64,000 bases of DNA from Streptomyces sp. NBC_00513 (GTDB lineage: Bacteria; Actinomycetota; Actinomycetes; Streptomycetales; Streptomycetaceae), in assembly GCF_041431415.1 (NCBI RefSeq), contig NZ_CP107845.1, positions 7,130,001 through 7,194,000 on the forward strand, given 5' to 3'. The position numbers and the translations under genes were made by a program. Under the pieces are notes generated by a model, which was not told the origin of the DNA, ran no database searches, and saw only the letters and a program-made list of their open reading frames with translations. Numbering within the stretch: position 1 is the stretch's first letter; each line of letters opens with the position of its first letter. Shown here piece by piece: positions 26,062 to 35,275 of this stretch.

Positions 26062-27882
26062 TCAGTCGCGTTGCCGGTCGAGGGCTTCGTCGAGCGTGCA
26101 GGCCGCCGTGATGAGCGACAGGTGGGTGAAGGCCTGCGGGAAGTTGCCGAGTTGCTCGCCGCTGGGACCCACCTCCTCGGCGAAGAGACCGACGTGGTTG
26201 GCGTAGGTGTGCATCTTCTCGAACGTGTACCGGGCCGGACGCAGTCGCCCCGCCCGGGCGAGCGCGTCCACGTACAGGAAGGTGCAGAGGCTGAACGTGC
26301 CCTCGGAGCCGCGCAGTCCGTCCGGGGACGCCGCCGGGTCGTACCGGTAGACGAGACTGTCGGACACCAGCGTGCGGTCCATGGCGTCCAGGGTGGACAG
26401 CCACGACGGATCCCGGGGGCTCACGAAGCCCACCCGGGGCATCAGGAGCAGAGAGGCGTCCAGGACGTCCTCCCCGCCGTAGTGCTGCACGTAGGCTCCG
26501 GCGGCTTCGCTCCAGCCGCGTTCCATCACCTGCTCGATGACGGCGTCGCGGGCGGTCCGCCAGCGCTCGGTGTCGCCGGGCCGGCTGAACTCGGTCGCCA
26601 GCTTCAGACCGCGGTCGAAGGCGGCCCAGCACATGACCCGGCTGTACGTGAAGTCCTTGCGGCCGCCGCGCGTCTCCCAGATGCCCTCGTCGGGGCGGTC
26701 CCAGGAGTCGGCCAGCCAGTCCAGGGTGCGGGAGAGCACCTTCCAGCCGCGGTAGCCGGCCTGGGCGGCGACCTCGTGCCCCGCCGACAGGGCGTAGAGC
26801 ACCTCGCCGTAGATGTCCAGTTGCAACTGGTCCGAGGCCGCGTTGCCGAGCCGCACCGGAGCCGAGCCGCGGTAGCCCTCCAGATGCCCGAGGATCTCCT
26901 CCGTGAGCAGGGGTTCCCCGTCGACCCGGTACATGATCTGCAGGGGTTCGCCCGGCTTGCCCTCCGTATCGCGCAGGCGGTCACCGAGCCAGTGCACGAA
27001 GGCGTTTGCCTCCTCGACGAAGCCGAGGTCGAGCAACGCCCGGACGGACAGCGAACCGTCGCGCACCCAGGTGTAGCGGTAGTCCCAGTTCCGTTCGCCG
27101 CCGACCTGTTCGGGCAGGCCCATCGTGGCCGCGGCGACCGGGGCGCCACTGGGAGCGTAGGTGAGCAGCTTCAGGGTGATCGCGGAACGGTTCACCATGT
27201 CGGGCCAGCGCCCGCGGTAGTTGGAGCCGCGCACCCACTTCTGCCAGAAGTCCGCCGAGTCCCAGAGCTCCTGGGTGATTCCGTCGACGCTGAGTGGGGG
27301 AGGCGCCTCGGCGCCGGTGCCGCAGACCGTGACGACGGCCGCCGCGGTCTCCCCCACGTTCAGCGTGACCGACCCGCGCAGATCGTCACCGTCCCGCTCC
27401 AGGGGGAAGGTGCTTTGCAGGAACGCGGTCACACCGGGCGCCCGGAAAGTGGAGATCCCCGGCGCCACGTCGAGTTCGTGGGCGGCGCGGGCGTAGTCGA
27501 AGCGCGGGCGGCACTCCAGCTCGAAGCTGACGGTTCCCCGCACCGTGCGCGCGGTCCGGATCAGGGTGTGCCGGTCCGCGGGGGAGAGGCCGGTGTTCGG
27601 GATCATCCAGTCGATGACCTCGCCGACCCCGTCGGGCGACATGAACCGGGTGACCAGGAGAGCGGTGTCCGGGTAGTAGAGCTGCTTGCACGCGGCCTGG
27701 GAATCGCTGGACGCGAGCCGGAAGTATCCACCCCGGTCGTGATCGAGCAGCGAGGCGAAGATGCTGGGCGAGTCGAAGCGCGGCGCCGCGAACCAGTCCA
27801 CGACGCCCCGTGACGTGATCAGCGCGGCCGTTTGCAGGTCGCCTATGAGCCCGTGCTCGGCGATGGGCGGGTATCGGTCCAT
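26062..27882 (-). CDS. Glycoside hydrolase family 15 (glucoamylase/trehalase type)
   Basis: A 606-residue GH15 protein with no signal peptide. The N-terminal beta-domain begins YPPIAEHGLIGDLQTAALI and has GVVDWFAAPRFDSPSIFA; the catalytic (alpha/alpha)6 barrel begins near GGERNWDYRYTWVRDGSLSVRALLDLGF (broken at residue 275), with a first acid candidate in IWETRGGRKDFTYSRVMCW and the second near GSEGTFSLCTFLYVDALAR. GH15 enzymes release beta-glucose from starch-type glucans or trehalose. The ATG at 27882 is the first residue of the family's conserved start. First gene of the four-gene operon. Intracellular trehalose or maltooligosaccharide is the most plausible substrate. Confidence 0.88.
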   Translation of the reverse strand: MDRYPPIAEHGLIGDLQTAALITSRGVVDWFAAPRFDSPSIFASLLDHDRGGYFRLASSDSQAACKQLYYPDTALLVTRFMSPDGVGEVIDWMIPNTGLSPADRHTLIRTARTVRGTVSFELECRPRFDYARAAHELDVAPGISTFRAPGVTAFLQSTFPLERDGDDLRGSVTLNVGETAAAVVTVCGTGAEAPPPLSVDGITQELWDSADFWQKWVRGSNYRGRWPDMVNRSAITLKLLTYAPSGAPVAAATMGLPEQVGGERNWDYRYTWVRDGSLSVRALLDLGFVEEANAFVHWLGDRLRDTEGKPGEPLQIMYRVDGEPLLTEEILGHLEGYRGSAPVRLGNAASDQLQLDIYGEVLYALSAGHEVAAQAGYRGWKVLSRTLDWLADSWDRPDEGIWETRGGRKDFTYSRVMCWAAFDRGLKLATEFSRPGDTERWRTARDAVIEQVMERGWSEAAGAYVQHYGGEDVLDASLLLMPRVGFVSPRDPSWLSTLDAMDRTLVSDSLVYRYDPAASPDGLRGSEGTFSLCTFLYVDALARAGRLRPARYTFEKMHTYANHVGLFAEEVGPSGEQLGNFPQAFTHLSLITAACTLDEALDRQRD

Positions 27883-28066
27883 GTGCGTCCCCAGACGAAG
27901 GAGATCCCCTGATCTCACTATCTTCCAGAAGCGGCCGATGTGCCTGTTGCGCCGTCGGAGGGCGCCCGGGCGGGGGCGCGCGGGCCCGTCCGTACCGGGT
28001 GGTGGTCTGCCCGAGCATCGATCTCAGGGCCGTGGCCCGCTCGGCACAGGTGTCCCGGCGGGACAC

Positions 28067-28120
28067 GAAGACCTCCGTGGGGTGGGTTCCCGGACAGCTC
28101 CCACCCCACCGGAGGCCTTC
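28067..28120. terminator. Hairpin terminator after the lipoprotein gene
   Basis: GAAGACCTCCGTGGGGTGGG (28067-28086) pairs with CCCACCCCACCGGAGGCCTTC (read in two parts, 28100-28120) with one bulge, around a 13-base loop. It is oriented to end the minus-strand lipoprotein transcript before the GH15 operon. Confidence 0.7.
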
Positions 28121-28159
28121 GTCGTCTTCACGACCCGCCGAGTGCGACCAACGCGGTGA

Positions 28160-29578
28160 TCAGGAAGCCTGGTGGCCGATCCGGCCGCTCGTGAGGGGCC
28201 ACTCGCGGTTCAGGGCGCCCAGCGGGATGCGGCGTTCGAAGGCGGGCGTGCCGAACAGGGACAGTTTCAGCTGGAGTTGCCCGCTGAGGTCGAAGCCGCC
28301 GTAGAGGGCCCACGCACCGCTCACGGAAGCCTTCCCGTCGGTGGAGGCGGACGCCTTGACGTCGGCCTCGCCGCGCAGGTAGGGGGCGAAGTCCGCGGAC
28401 ACGCCCACGGCTCCGTACAGGCCGACCGCGGCCTCGGCGCCGAGCGCGCCCTTGACGCGCCCGTTGGCGGTGACCTCGGCCTTGACCGGCGTGCTCTGGA
28501 CATGCGAGGCGCTGACCGGATTCCAGCCCTTGCCCAGCGCGTAGCTGCCACCGACACGGAAGTCGCCCTTGACGTCCTGCCGGACGTCGAGGGTGACGCG
28601 TCCGTCGGCTTCCACCTGGATGTAGCAGGTCAGGTCCAGGGTGACGACCACCGGTACCGGGCCCACCTGGATGACCGGGGCACCGTGCAGTTTGGCGAAC
28701 GGGATGCGCTTGGGGGCCCCGGTGCTCGCGGCGGCGTGGCCCTTGAGGCGCCACTGGGAGGACCAGTCACCGCTCATGCCGAGGAAGGCGGATCGGGGGC
28801 CCGAGCCGCCCGAGCCGTCGTACGAGAACTCCACCGTGGGGGCGAGCTGGACGAATCCGGAGACCGAGGCACCGGCGGACACGGGGGCGCCGGGGGCGGT
28901 CTCGACGGGGGCGTTCACGTCGAGCCGCAGGTTGCCCAGGGGCAGCTTCGCGCCCTCGGGGCCGAACCGGACCCCCTGGCTCTTGGCCCAGGAGAGCGTG
29001 ACCCCCTTCATCAGGGGTTCGACCGTGACCGCCGCCGGGTCGACCGGGACCTTGCCGTCCGCCTTGTCGTCGTCGAGGACGGAGGACAATGTCGTGGAGG
29101 TCGTCTCGACCTCGGTGCCCAGAGGGGTCTTCGCGCCGACCTCGGTGACCTTCGCGAGGAGTCCGTCGGGGGCTCCCGGCGCGGGTGCGCTGGCGATGAC
29201 GTCGCCCACGGCGACGGGCTTGTCGGGTGCCGGCGAGCTGCTCGCCGAGCTGCCCGGCGATGGCTTGATCGGCTGCGGGGGACGGGATATGACGGCCCGT
29301 CCGGTCTTCCGGTCGTAGGAGGCGACCTTCAGCGACGACGCCTTCGGGGCGCCCTTCCCACCACCGGTGCCCGCCCGGGCGACGGCCGTCGGGGTGGGGG
29401 AGTCCACCGGGGCCGCGGCGACGTCGAGTTGCCGAGAACCGTCGGCTTCGGACGCGATGGGGGTGGGGGCCGCGGTTTCGGCGGTGGCGCCGGTGTGCGT
29501 GGTCGAGGCACAACCGGTCGCGGCGAGTGCCAGCGTGGTGAGGCCGGGGAGGAGGAGGCGTCTGGCGAGCATGCGCAC
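28160..29578 (-). CDS. Putative lipoprotein, unrecognised beta-rich domain
   Basis: A 472-residue secreted lipoprotein. The signal peptide (MRMLARRLLLPGLTTLALAA, broken here) ends in the lipobox ATG-C23. Residues 24-140 are low-complexity, rich in A, P, T and S. The rest is strand-rich with no cysteine pairs except C345-like single residue, alternating V.LDV, VEVT and GLYGAVGVSADF segments that look like a repeated beta fold. AGAAGG lies upstream of the GTG; ATG 29572 is also possible. I do not recognise the family. It is monocistronic with its own terminator. Confidence 0.7.
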   Translation of the reverse strand: MRMLARRLLLPGLTTLALAATGCASTTHTGATAETAAPTPIASEADGSRQLDVAAAPVDSPTPTAVARAGTGGGKGAPKASSLKVASYDRKTGRAVISRPPQPIKPSPGSSASSSPAPDKPVAVGDVIASAPAPGAPDGLLAKVTEVGAKTPLGTEVETTSTTLSSVLDDDKADGKVPVDPAAVTVEPLMKGVTLSWAKSQGVRFGPEGAKLPLGNLRLDVNAPVETAPGAPVSAGASVSGFVQLAPTVEFSYDGSGGSGPRSAFLGMSGDWSSQWRLKGHAAASTGAPKRIPFAKLHGAPVIQVGPVPVVVTLDLTCYIQVEADGRVTLDVRQDVKGDFRVGGSYALGKGWNPVSASHVQSTPVKAEVTANGRVKGALGAEAAVGLYGAVGVSADFAPYLRGEADVKASASTDGKASVSGAWALYGGFDLSGQLQLKLSLFGTPAFERRIPLGALNREWPLTSGRIGHQAS

Positions 29579-29765
29579 GTACGTAAGGCCTTCTGGTTGG
29601 GGGGAGGTTGCGCTACTGGGAAGTAACGTGAGGGTCGATCATGCCAGGCGGATTCACCGCGAGGGCGTTAACCGGCCACCGCGCGACCGGGGGCCCGCGC
29701 CGCTCCGCCCCGGGTCCGCATCCGGGCAGGTGTCCTCGCACGCGGCCGACACCGCGCCCGACGTG

Positions 29766-30965
29766 TCAGGCGACCGACACCACGACGGGTCCGCCCGACC
29801 GGTCGACCCGGGCCGTCCACCCCGCCGGCAGCCGCAGCGACCGGGACGGTGACACCGGGCGCGGGATTCGGCGGCGCCACAGTCGGCGCCCGTCCTGTTC
29901 GACCGTCACCACCGGGCAGGTCAGGGGCTCCCCGGACCGCAACAGCAACGGGCGTCCGGCGACGCCCGTGACGCGGTTCGGTGTCACCCACACCAGCGGG
30001 GCCCGTACCACCAGGAGGGGGCCCGGGTCCGGCCAGGGCGCCCCCGCGAGATGCGCCAGGACCGATGGCGCGGCGGCGGCGCCCTCCGAGGCGGCCGTGG
30101 CGGCGCGCTCGACGCCGCGCAGCGCGTTGCCGACCGCGAAGACACCCGGTGTCCGCGTGCGGAAGGAGGCGTCCACGCAGGGGCCGCGGGTACCCCCGTC
30201 CAGGGGGACGCCGCCGCGGCGGGCCAGTTCGTGGTCGGGGATCCAGTCGCCGGTGAACACCACCGTGTCACAGGCGAGGACCCCCGACCGGCCGTCCCGG
30301 TGGCTGACGGCCACACCCGACAGGCTTCCCCTGCCGCGCAGTTCGGCCACGGTCGTGCCCGTGAGCAGCGGAACCCCCGGGAGGGCGCGGGCGCGCGGCC
30401 GTTCGGTGACCATCGCCACCACGTCCGCACCCGCGTGCCGGAGGGTTCGGACCGCGTGCCGGGCCACCGGCTCGGCGCCCACCACCACGGCCCGCCGGCC
30501 GACCGACCCGCCGTGGAGGTGGACCCACTGCTGCAACTCGCCGGTGGTGAAGACGCCCGCCGGACGGGACCCCGGGACCAGGCGGGCGCTGCGGGGGCGC
30601 TCACGGGCTCCCGTCGCGAGGATCACGGTCCGGGCCGTGATCCGCTCCAGACCCGCCGGACTCGTGGCCTCCAACGTCAGGGGTCCCGCCCAGCCGGTGG
30701 CGCTGACACCGGTACGGACGTCGGCCCCGGCGTCCACGGCCGTGTCCGTCAACTTCCGTGCGTACGCGGGACCGTGGAGCAGCGATCGGAGCGGCCGGGC
30801 GGTGTCCCATCCGAGGCCGTGGTGGTAGTGGCGGGGCGCCCCGCCGGCCTCCCGCTCGCGCTCCAGCACCTCGACCCGCCCGGCGCCGGCGGCGGCGAGG
30901 CGGGCGGCCAGGGCCAACCCGGCGGGGCCGGCCCCGACGATCAGGACGTCGACCGTGCGGTTCAC
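29766..30965 (-). CDS. FAD-dependent pyridine nucleotide oxidoreductase
   Basis: A 399-residue flavoprotein. DVLIVGAGPAGLALAARLA is the FAD motif, TVILATGARERPRS the second signature, AVVVGAEPVARHAVRTLR a degenerate NAD(P) motif, and GVFAVGNALRGVE the late FAD motif. There is no CxxC disulfide. It follows a GlpA-like dehydrogenase with a 4-base GTGA overlap, an arrangement known from bacterial glp-type operons in which this protein relays electrons from the dehydrogenase. Exact acceptor unknown. Confidence 0.85.
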   Translation of the reverse strand: MNRTVDVLIVGAGPAGLALAARLAAAGAGRVEVLEREREAGGAPRHYHHGLGWDTARPLRSLLHGPAYARKLTDTAVDAGADVRTGVSATGWAGPLTLEATSPAGLERITARTVILATGARERPRSARLVPGSRPAGVFTTGELQQWVHLHGGSVGRRAVVVGAEPVARHAVRTLRHAGADVVAMVTERPRARALPGVPLLTGTTVAELRGRGSLSGVAVSHRDGRSGVLACDTVVFTGDWIPDHELARRGGVPLDGGTRGPCVDASFRTRTPGVFAVGNALRGVERAATAASEGAAAAPSVLAHLAGAPWPDPGPLLVVRAPLVWVTPNRVTGVAGRPLLLRSGEPLTCPVVTVEQDGRRLWRRRIPRPVSPSRSLRLPAGWTARVDRSGGPVVVSVA

Positions 30966-32359
30966 CGCCGGGTCTCCTCGAACAGGGCGCGGACGGCGGC
31001 GCCGCAGTGGAAGCCCTGACAGCGGCCGCCCCGGGCGCGGGTGCGCCTGCGTAGTCCGTCCGGCGATGCGGGCGGGATCGTCGACGCGAACGCGTCGCGG
31101 ATCTCGCCGCGGGTCACGCGCTCGCAGTGACAGACGATCCTGCCGTACTCCGGGTCCGACTCGATCATCCGCGCGTCGCGGTACGGTCGGGGGAACGCCT
31201 CGCCCAGGTTCGGCATGCGTACCGGCTCCGGCTCCCGCGCGCCGGTCACGGGCAGACCGCCGTCGGCCAGCAGCTCCACGACGTGGGCGGCGATGGCCAT
31301 CGAGGCGGTCAGGCCCGTCGAGCGGATCCCGCCCACGGTGACGTACCGCTGCGCGGGATGGGCCCTGATCGCGTAGTCGTCGTGCTCGGTGGCGGTCCGC
31401 AGTCCGGCGTACACGGCGGTGACCTCCTCCTCCAGGAGCGCCGGCAGGATCCGCCGGCCCCGCTCGCGCAGCAGCGCGTGTCCCTCGGCGGTCGAACCGG
31501 TGGCCGTCTTGTCGTCCAGGTCCTCGGCGGTCGGCCCGAGCATCACGTTCCCGTACACCGTCGGCGACACCAGCACTCCCTTGCCGAGGGCGCCCGGCAC
31601 CGGCAGCAGGATGTGCCGGACCAGGTCGCGGGCGAGTTCGTCGAAGACGATCAGCTGGCCCCGCCGGGGCGTCACCGTGAAGTCCGCGTGACCCAGCAGC
31701 CGGTCGATCTCGTCCGCGTACAGGCCCGCCGCGTTGACCAGGTGACGGGTGCGCAGCGCCCCCCGTGTCGTGGCCAGGATGTGGGGGTCCCCCGAGACCA
31801 CCGACTCGACACGGCAGCCGAGGTGCAGGTCCACGCCCGCGCGGACGGCCTGCGTCGCGTACGCGAGTGTGGTCGTCCAGGGGCAGATCACGGACTCGCC
31901 CGGCACGTCGAGCGCCCCCGTCACTCCGGGTCCGAGCCGGGGTTCGCGGGCCCGCACCTCTTCGGCCGGGACGATCCGGGCCGCGCGGTAGCCGTTGCGT
32001 ACGGCCTTGTCGGCGAGGCCCGGCAGCGCGGCCCGCTGCTCCTCGTCCCAGGCGACGAGGAGGGCCCCGAGCGGTTCGACGGGGATGCCGCTCTCGGCGG
32101 CGTACGAGGTGAGCAGCCGCCGGCCCTCCCGGACCAGCCGGGCTTCGAGGGAGCCGGGCACCGCGTCGAAACCGGTGTGCAGGATAGCGGTGTTGGCCTT
32201 GGACGTGCCGTCACCGACGTCGTCGGACGCCTCGACCAGGGCGACGCGCAAGGGGAGTCGGGCCAGTTCGCGGGCGATGGCCGCACCCACCACGCCCGCG
32301 CCGACGACCGTCACGTCGTACGCCCCGCCCGGCAGGGCGCCCGCCGTGGTGACGCTCAT
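30962..32359 (-). CDS. GlpA-like FAD dehydrogenase with BFD-type [2Fe-2S] domain
   Basis: A 465-residue DAO-family flavoprotein related to glycerol-3-phosphate dehydrogenase. DVTVVGAGVVGAAIARELA is the FAD motif near residue 15, followed by SKANTAILHTGFDA, HLVNAAGLYADEID and YVTVGGIRSTGLTASMAIA. The C-terminal 60 residues form a BFD-like iron-sulfur domain with CHC and GGRCQGFHC (pattern CXC...CX4C). It overlaps the kinase stop by 4 bases (ATGA) and the next gene by 4 bases. Likely a quinone- or flavoprotein-linked oxidation of a polyol phosphate, glycerol 3-phosphate being the first guess. Confidence 0.87.
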   Translation of the reverse strand: MSVTTAGALPGGAYDVTVVGAGVVGAAIARELARLPLRVALVEASDDVGDGTSKANTAILHTGFDAVPGSLEARLVREGRRLLTSYAAESGIPVEPLGALLVAWDEEQRAALPGLADKAVRNGYRAARIVPAEEVRAREPRLGPGVTGALDVPGESVICPWTTTLAYATQAVRAGVDLHLGCRVESVVSGDPHILATTRGALRTRHLVNAAGLYADEIDRLLGHADFTVTPRRGQLIVFDELARDLVRHILLPVPGALGKGVLVSPTVYGNVMLGPTAEDLDDKTATGSTAEGHALLRERGRRILPALLEEEVTAVYAGLRTATEHDDYAIRAHPAQRYVTVGGIRSTGLTASMAIAAHVVELLADGGLPVTGAREPEPVRMPNLGEAFPRPYRDARMIESDPEYGRIVCHCERVTRGEIRDAFASTIPPASPDGLRRRTRARGGRCQGFHCGAAVRALFEETRR

Positions 32360-33795
32360 GCCGGGCCGTCGCCGAGCAGCGCCGACACCGCCGTCCGAAA
32401 CCGTGCGCGGCGTTCCGCTGCCTGCCCCGCATCGACCCTCGGCTCGTAGACGGCGGCCGGTTTCCACTCCGGGACGGCCTCGTGGACGGTGAGCGACGGG
32501 TCGAGACCGATCCGGGCGACCGCGCCGACGCCGAGCGCCGTCACGTCGGGCAACGCCGAGACCTCGACGGGGATCCGGAGCAGATCGGCCTGGGCCTGCA
32601 TGAGCAGCGCCGAACGGGTCAGCCCGCCGTCGACGCGCAGGGACGTGAGCGGCGCGCCCAGATCTTCGGCGACCGCGTCCGCGAGCTCCGCCACCTGCGC
32701 GGCGATGCCGTCGCACAGGGCGCGCACCAGGTGCCCGGCCGTGGTGTCGAGGCCGAGGCCGGTGACCGAGCCCCGCAGGTCGCCGCGCCACCACGGGGCG
32801 GCGAGCCCGGCGAGCGCGGGCACGAAGGTGACGCCCCCGGAGTCCGCGACGCCGCCGCCCACGCCGTCGATGTCCTCGGCGCCCGATATCACCCCGAGAT
32901 CGGTCAGCCAGCGCACGGCGGACGCGGCCGTGTACACCTGTCCGTCCAGGCAGTAGTCGGTGCGTCCGGAGATCCGCCAGGCGACACAGCCGACCAGCCC
33001 GGAGGCACTGCGACGGGGCAGCGGGCCGGTCTGCGCGAGCAGGAACGCACCTGTTCCGTACGTGCACTTGGCGGCGCCGGGTTCGGTGACGCGCTGGCCG
33101 AGCAGCGCCGCCTGCTGGTCCACGAGCAGCCCCGTCAACGGCACCTCGGGCCCGAAGGCTGTGGTGGTGCCGACGCGGGTGTCCGCGTCGACGATCTCCG
33201 GCATTCGTTCGTCCGAGAGGTCGAAGGCGCCGAGTGCCGCGTCCGACCAGTGGACGGTCTCCAGGTCCAGCAGTTGGGTACGGCCCGCGGTCGCCGCATC
33301 GGTGACGAACGCACCGGTGAGGCGGTGGACCAGCCACACGTCGCTGGTCGTCACGACGCCCTCGCGGGTCAGATGACGGCGTATCCAGGCCATCTTGGGT
33401 GCGGCGAAATACGGGTCCAGCGGCAGTCCCGTCGTCTCCCGCAACCACGCCGCGTGCGGCGCGAGTTCGGTGCAGAGAGGTTCGGCGCGCCGGTCCTGCC
33501 AGACGATCGCGTCGGTCAGCGGCTCACCGCTCGCCGGATCCCAGGCGAGTACGGTCTCGCCCTGGTTGGCCAGCCCCACCGCCACCACGGGCTCACCGGC
33601 CGAGGCCAGCGCGGCGCGCCCGGCCTCGACCACCGAGTTCAGCAGCTCGAAGGGGGCGACCTCCACCCGGCCGCCCGGCAGGTATCGGGGGCGCACGGGT
33701 GCGGAACCCGTGCCGATGACCCCGCGTACCGGGCAGATGACGAGTGCCTTGGTTCCCGATGTGCCTTGGTCGACCGCGAGCACCGGGCCCGTCAT
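32356..33795 (-). CDS. FGGY-family carbohydrate kinase (GlpK-like)
   Basis: A 479-residue FGGY kinase. LAVDQGTSGTKALV is the N-terminal phosphate motif; GLANQGETVLAWD, AIVWQDRRAEPLC and LDLETVHWSDAAL follow; CTYGTGAFLL, FVPALAGLAAPWW and VDGGLTRSALLMQAQADLL mark the second domain. These are close to glycerol kinases but I would not exclude another polyol substrate. ATG 33795 has AGGAG 5 bases upstream; the longer frame lacks one. First gene of a three-gene operon with 4-base overlaps at both junctions. Confidence 0.87.
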   Translation of the reverse strand: MTGPVLAVDQGTSGTKALVICPVRGVIGTGSAPVRPRYLPGGRVEVAPFELLNSVVEAGRAALASAGEPVVAVGLANQGETVLAWDPASGEPLTDAIVWQDRRAEPLCTELAPHAAWLRETTGLPLDPYFAAPKMAWIRRHLTREGVVTTSDVWLVHRLTGAFVTDAATAGRTQLLDLETVHWSDAALGAFDLSDERMPEIVDADTRVGTTTAFGPEVPLTGLLVDQQAALLGQRVTEPGAAKCTYGTGAFLLAQTGPLPRRSASGLVGCVAWRISGRTDYCLDGQVYTAASAVRWLTDLGVISGAEDIDGVGGGVADSGGVTFVPALAGLAAPWWRGDLRGSVTGLGLDTTAGHLVRALCDGIAAQVAELADAVAEDLGAPLTSLRVDGGLTRSALLMQAQADLLRIPVEVSALPDVTALGVGAVARIGLDPSLTVHEAVPEWKPAAVYEPRVDAGQAAERRARFRTAVSALLGDGPA

Positions 33796-33919
33796 CACCG
33801 CTCCGCTCCTGGGGTCCACACGTCTGATCTCCGGTCGCTTGATCGTCGGTCGGAAGCCTTCACCAGCGGACGTCACCCCGTCAAGATCGACCGACGAGGT
33901 GATGCGCATGCCTGACGCA

Positions 33920-33942
33920 AAGTCATATGCGTTCCATGACTT
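33920..33942. promoter_or_regulatory. Inverted repeat upstream of the kinase operon
   Basis: AAGTCAT (33920-33926), 9 bases, ATGACTT (33936-33942) is a perfect 7-9-7 inverted repeat in an unusually AT-rich stretch (33909-34020). It lies about 125 bases before the kinase start and is a candidate operator for a repressor of the operon, for example an IclR/GylR-type protein; no such gene is adjacent. Confidence 0.5.
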
Positions 33943-34041
33943 GATACTTGCGGTCGATCGAGTTTTCGGATGCGGATGCGCTCACTCGTTCTATAGTGAT
34001 CGCCGATCAACGGGAAGGATGCCGACCGTGGGTCAACGGCG

Positions 34042-35193
34042 GTGATCGGGCGCACGGTTCGGCACGCGGTTCGCACCTCACGTGCGCCGACGCGGCCGCG
34101 GTGTGACCGGTCGAGCGCCGACTGGACCCACCCTCCACGCGACCCGAGGACTGATGAACACGACCACCGCACGTGGCCCGCGATCCCGTATCCCGTCGAC
34201 CGGGACGAGGTGATGGCGGGCGGAGACCTCCGGCCCGTCTACCATCCCGCCGGCCACGACAACGAACTGCGGCTCGCCGTTCAGGACCTGCGCACCGGTC
34301 GCTGGGTGTCGATGGAGCGGTTGCTCGAACGGACGGCCGGCTGGGGACTGTGGACCCAGCGCACCCAGGTCCTCGCCGCCGTCGCCGCCGGAACCGATGT
34401 CGTCCAGGCGTGGCGCACCGAGCAGCCGCGGAGCCTCGCGGCGACCGTGATGCACACCCGGGTCACCGTCGAACGCGCCGTACGCGCCCACCGTGCCGGA
34501 CACCCCCGCACCCACGAGCTGTGGGAAGAGGCCTGGCAGGCCTGCAACGCCACCGCCGGCCTCAGCCCCGCCGACCCCGTGCCCTGGATCTGCCTGCTCG
34601 CGCTCGCCCTCCTCGACGAGCACCACCAGATGGACGAGCACCGGCTCCCGCCTCCCGGCCCGATGCTGCCCCCCGGGCCCTGGGGCATCCTCGCGGAGGC
34701 GGACCGGCGGGACCCGTACAACCGCGAGGCGTACCACCGGATGCTCCAGTTCGTGTACGCGCGCACGCCGCGCCCCCTCTCCGACGCGGCCGACTTCGTC
34801 CACTGGGCGGCCGGGTCCGCTCCGCCCGGGTCCGCCGTCCATGTGCTGCCGCTCTATGTGCGGGTCGAGCGCTACCGACGCGAGGGCGGCCAGGACAAGG
34901 CCCTCGACCTGCATTGGGTCGCCGAGGACGCCGCCCGCGAAGCCGGACACGCCCTCGACGTCTGGTTCCGCCACACCGACCCGACGTACGCCTCCCCACT
35001 CGATCTGAACCACCTGGCCCACGCCCTGTGGGGAGCCCTCCGGTTCGACGACGCGTCCCGGGTCTTCGACGCGATCGGCCGGTACTGGACCGCCCTGCCG
35101 TGGGCGGACCGGACCCGCGACCCGGCCGACCCGGCAGCCGCCGAGGAGGTGTTCCTCCAGGCCAGGGCCCGCAGCCTGGCCGGCCGGGACTGA
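34042..35193 (+). CDS. Conserved hypothetical protein
   Basis: Up to 383 residues, soluble, mostly helical, rich in W, H and R. The conserved-looking part starts around WPAIPYPVDRDEVMAGGDLR and contains GHDNELRLAVQDL, DPVPWICLLALALLDEH, PGPWGILAEADRRDPYNREAYHRMLQF, and LDLHWVAEDAAREAGHALD. I do not recognise a function. The start is uncertain: GTG 34042 has no ribosome binding site, GTG 34210 and ATG 34213 lie inside the conserved block, and the best ATG with GAGGA (34154) is one base out of frame. It precedes an APC permease by 82 bp on the same strand. Confidence 0.7.
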   Translation: MIGRTVRHAVRTSRAPTRPRCDRSSADWTHPPRDPRTDEHDHRTWPAIPYPVDRDEVMAGGDLRPVYHPAGHDNELRLAVQDLRTGRWVSMERLLERTAGWGLWTQRTQVLAAVAAGTDVVQAWRTEQPRSLAATVMHTRVTVERAVRAHRAGHPRTHELWEEAWQACNATAGLSPADPVPWICLLALALLDEHHQMDEHRLPPPGPMLPPGPWGILAEADRRDPYNREAYHRMLQFVYARTPRPLSDAADFVHWAAGSAPPGSAVHVLPLYVRVERYRREGGQDKALDLHWVAEDAAREAGHALDVWFRHTDPTYASPLDLNHLAHALWGALRFDDASRVFDAIGRYWTALPWADRTRDPADPAAAEEVFLQARARSLAGRD

Positions 35194-35275
35194 ACCACCC
35201 CGCGGACCGCTCCCGCGACACCACCCCCGCGCCGCCCCACCGTCCCCCTGCTCCACCACCCCCGGAGGTACCGCC

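Noticed and set aside
33985..34012. TTGATC and TATAGA on the minus strand as a promoter of the kinase operon
   Set aside because: The two hexamers are only 9 bases apart, too close for a vegetative promoter.
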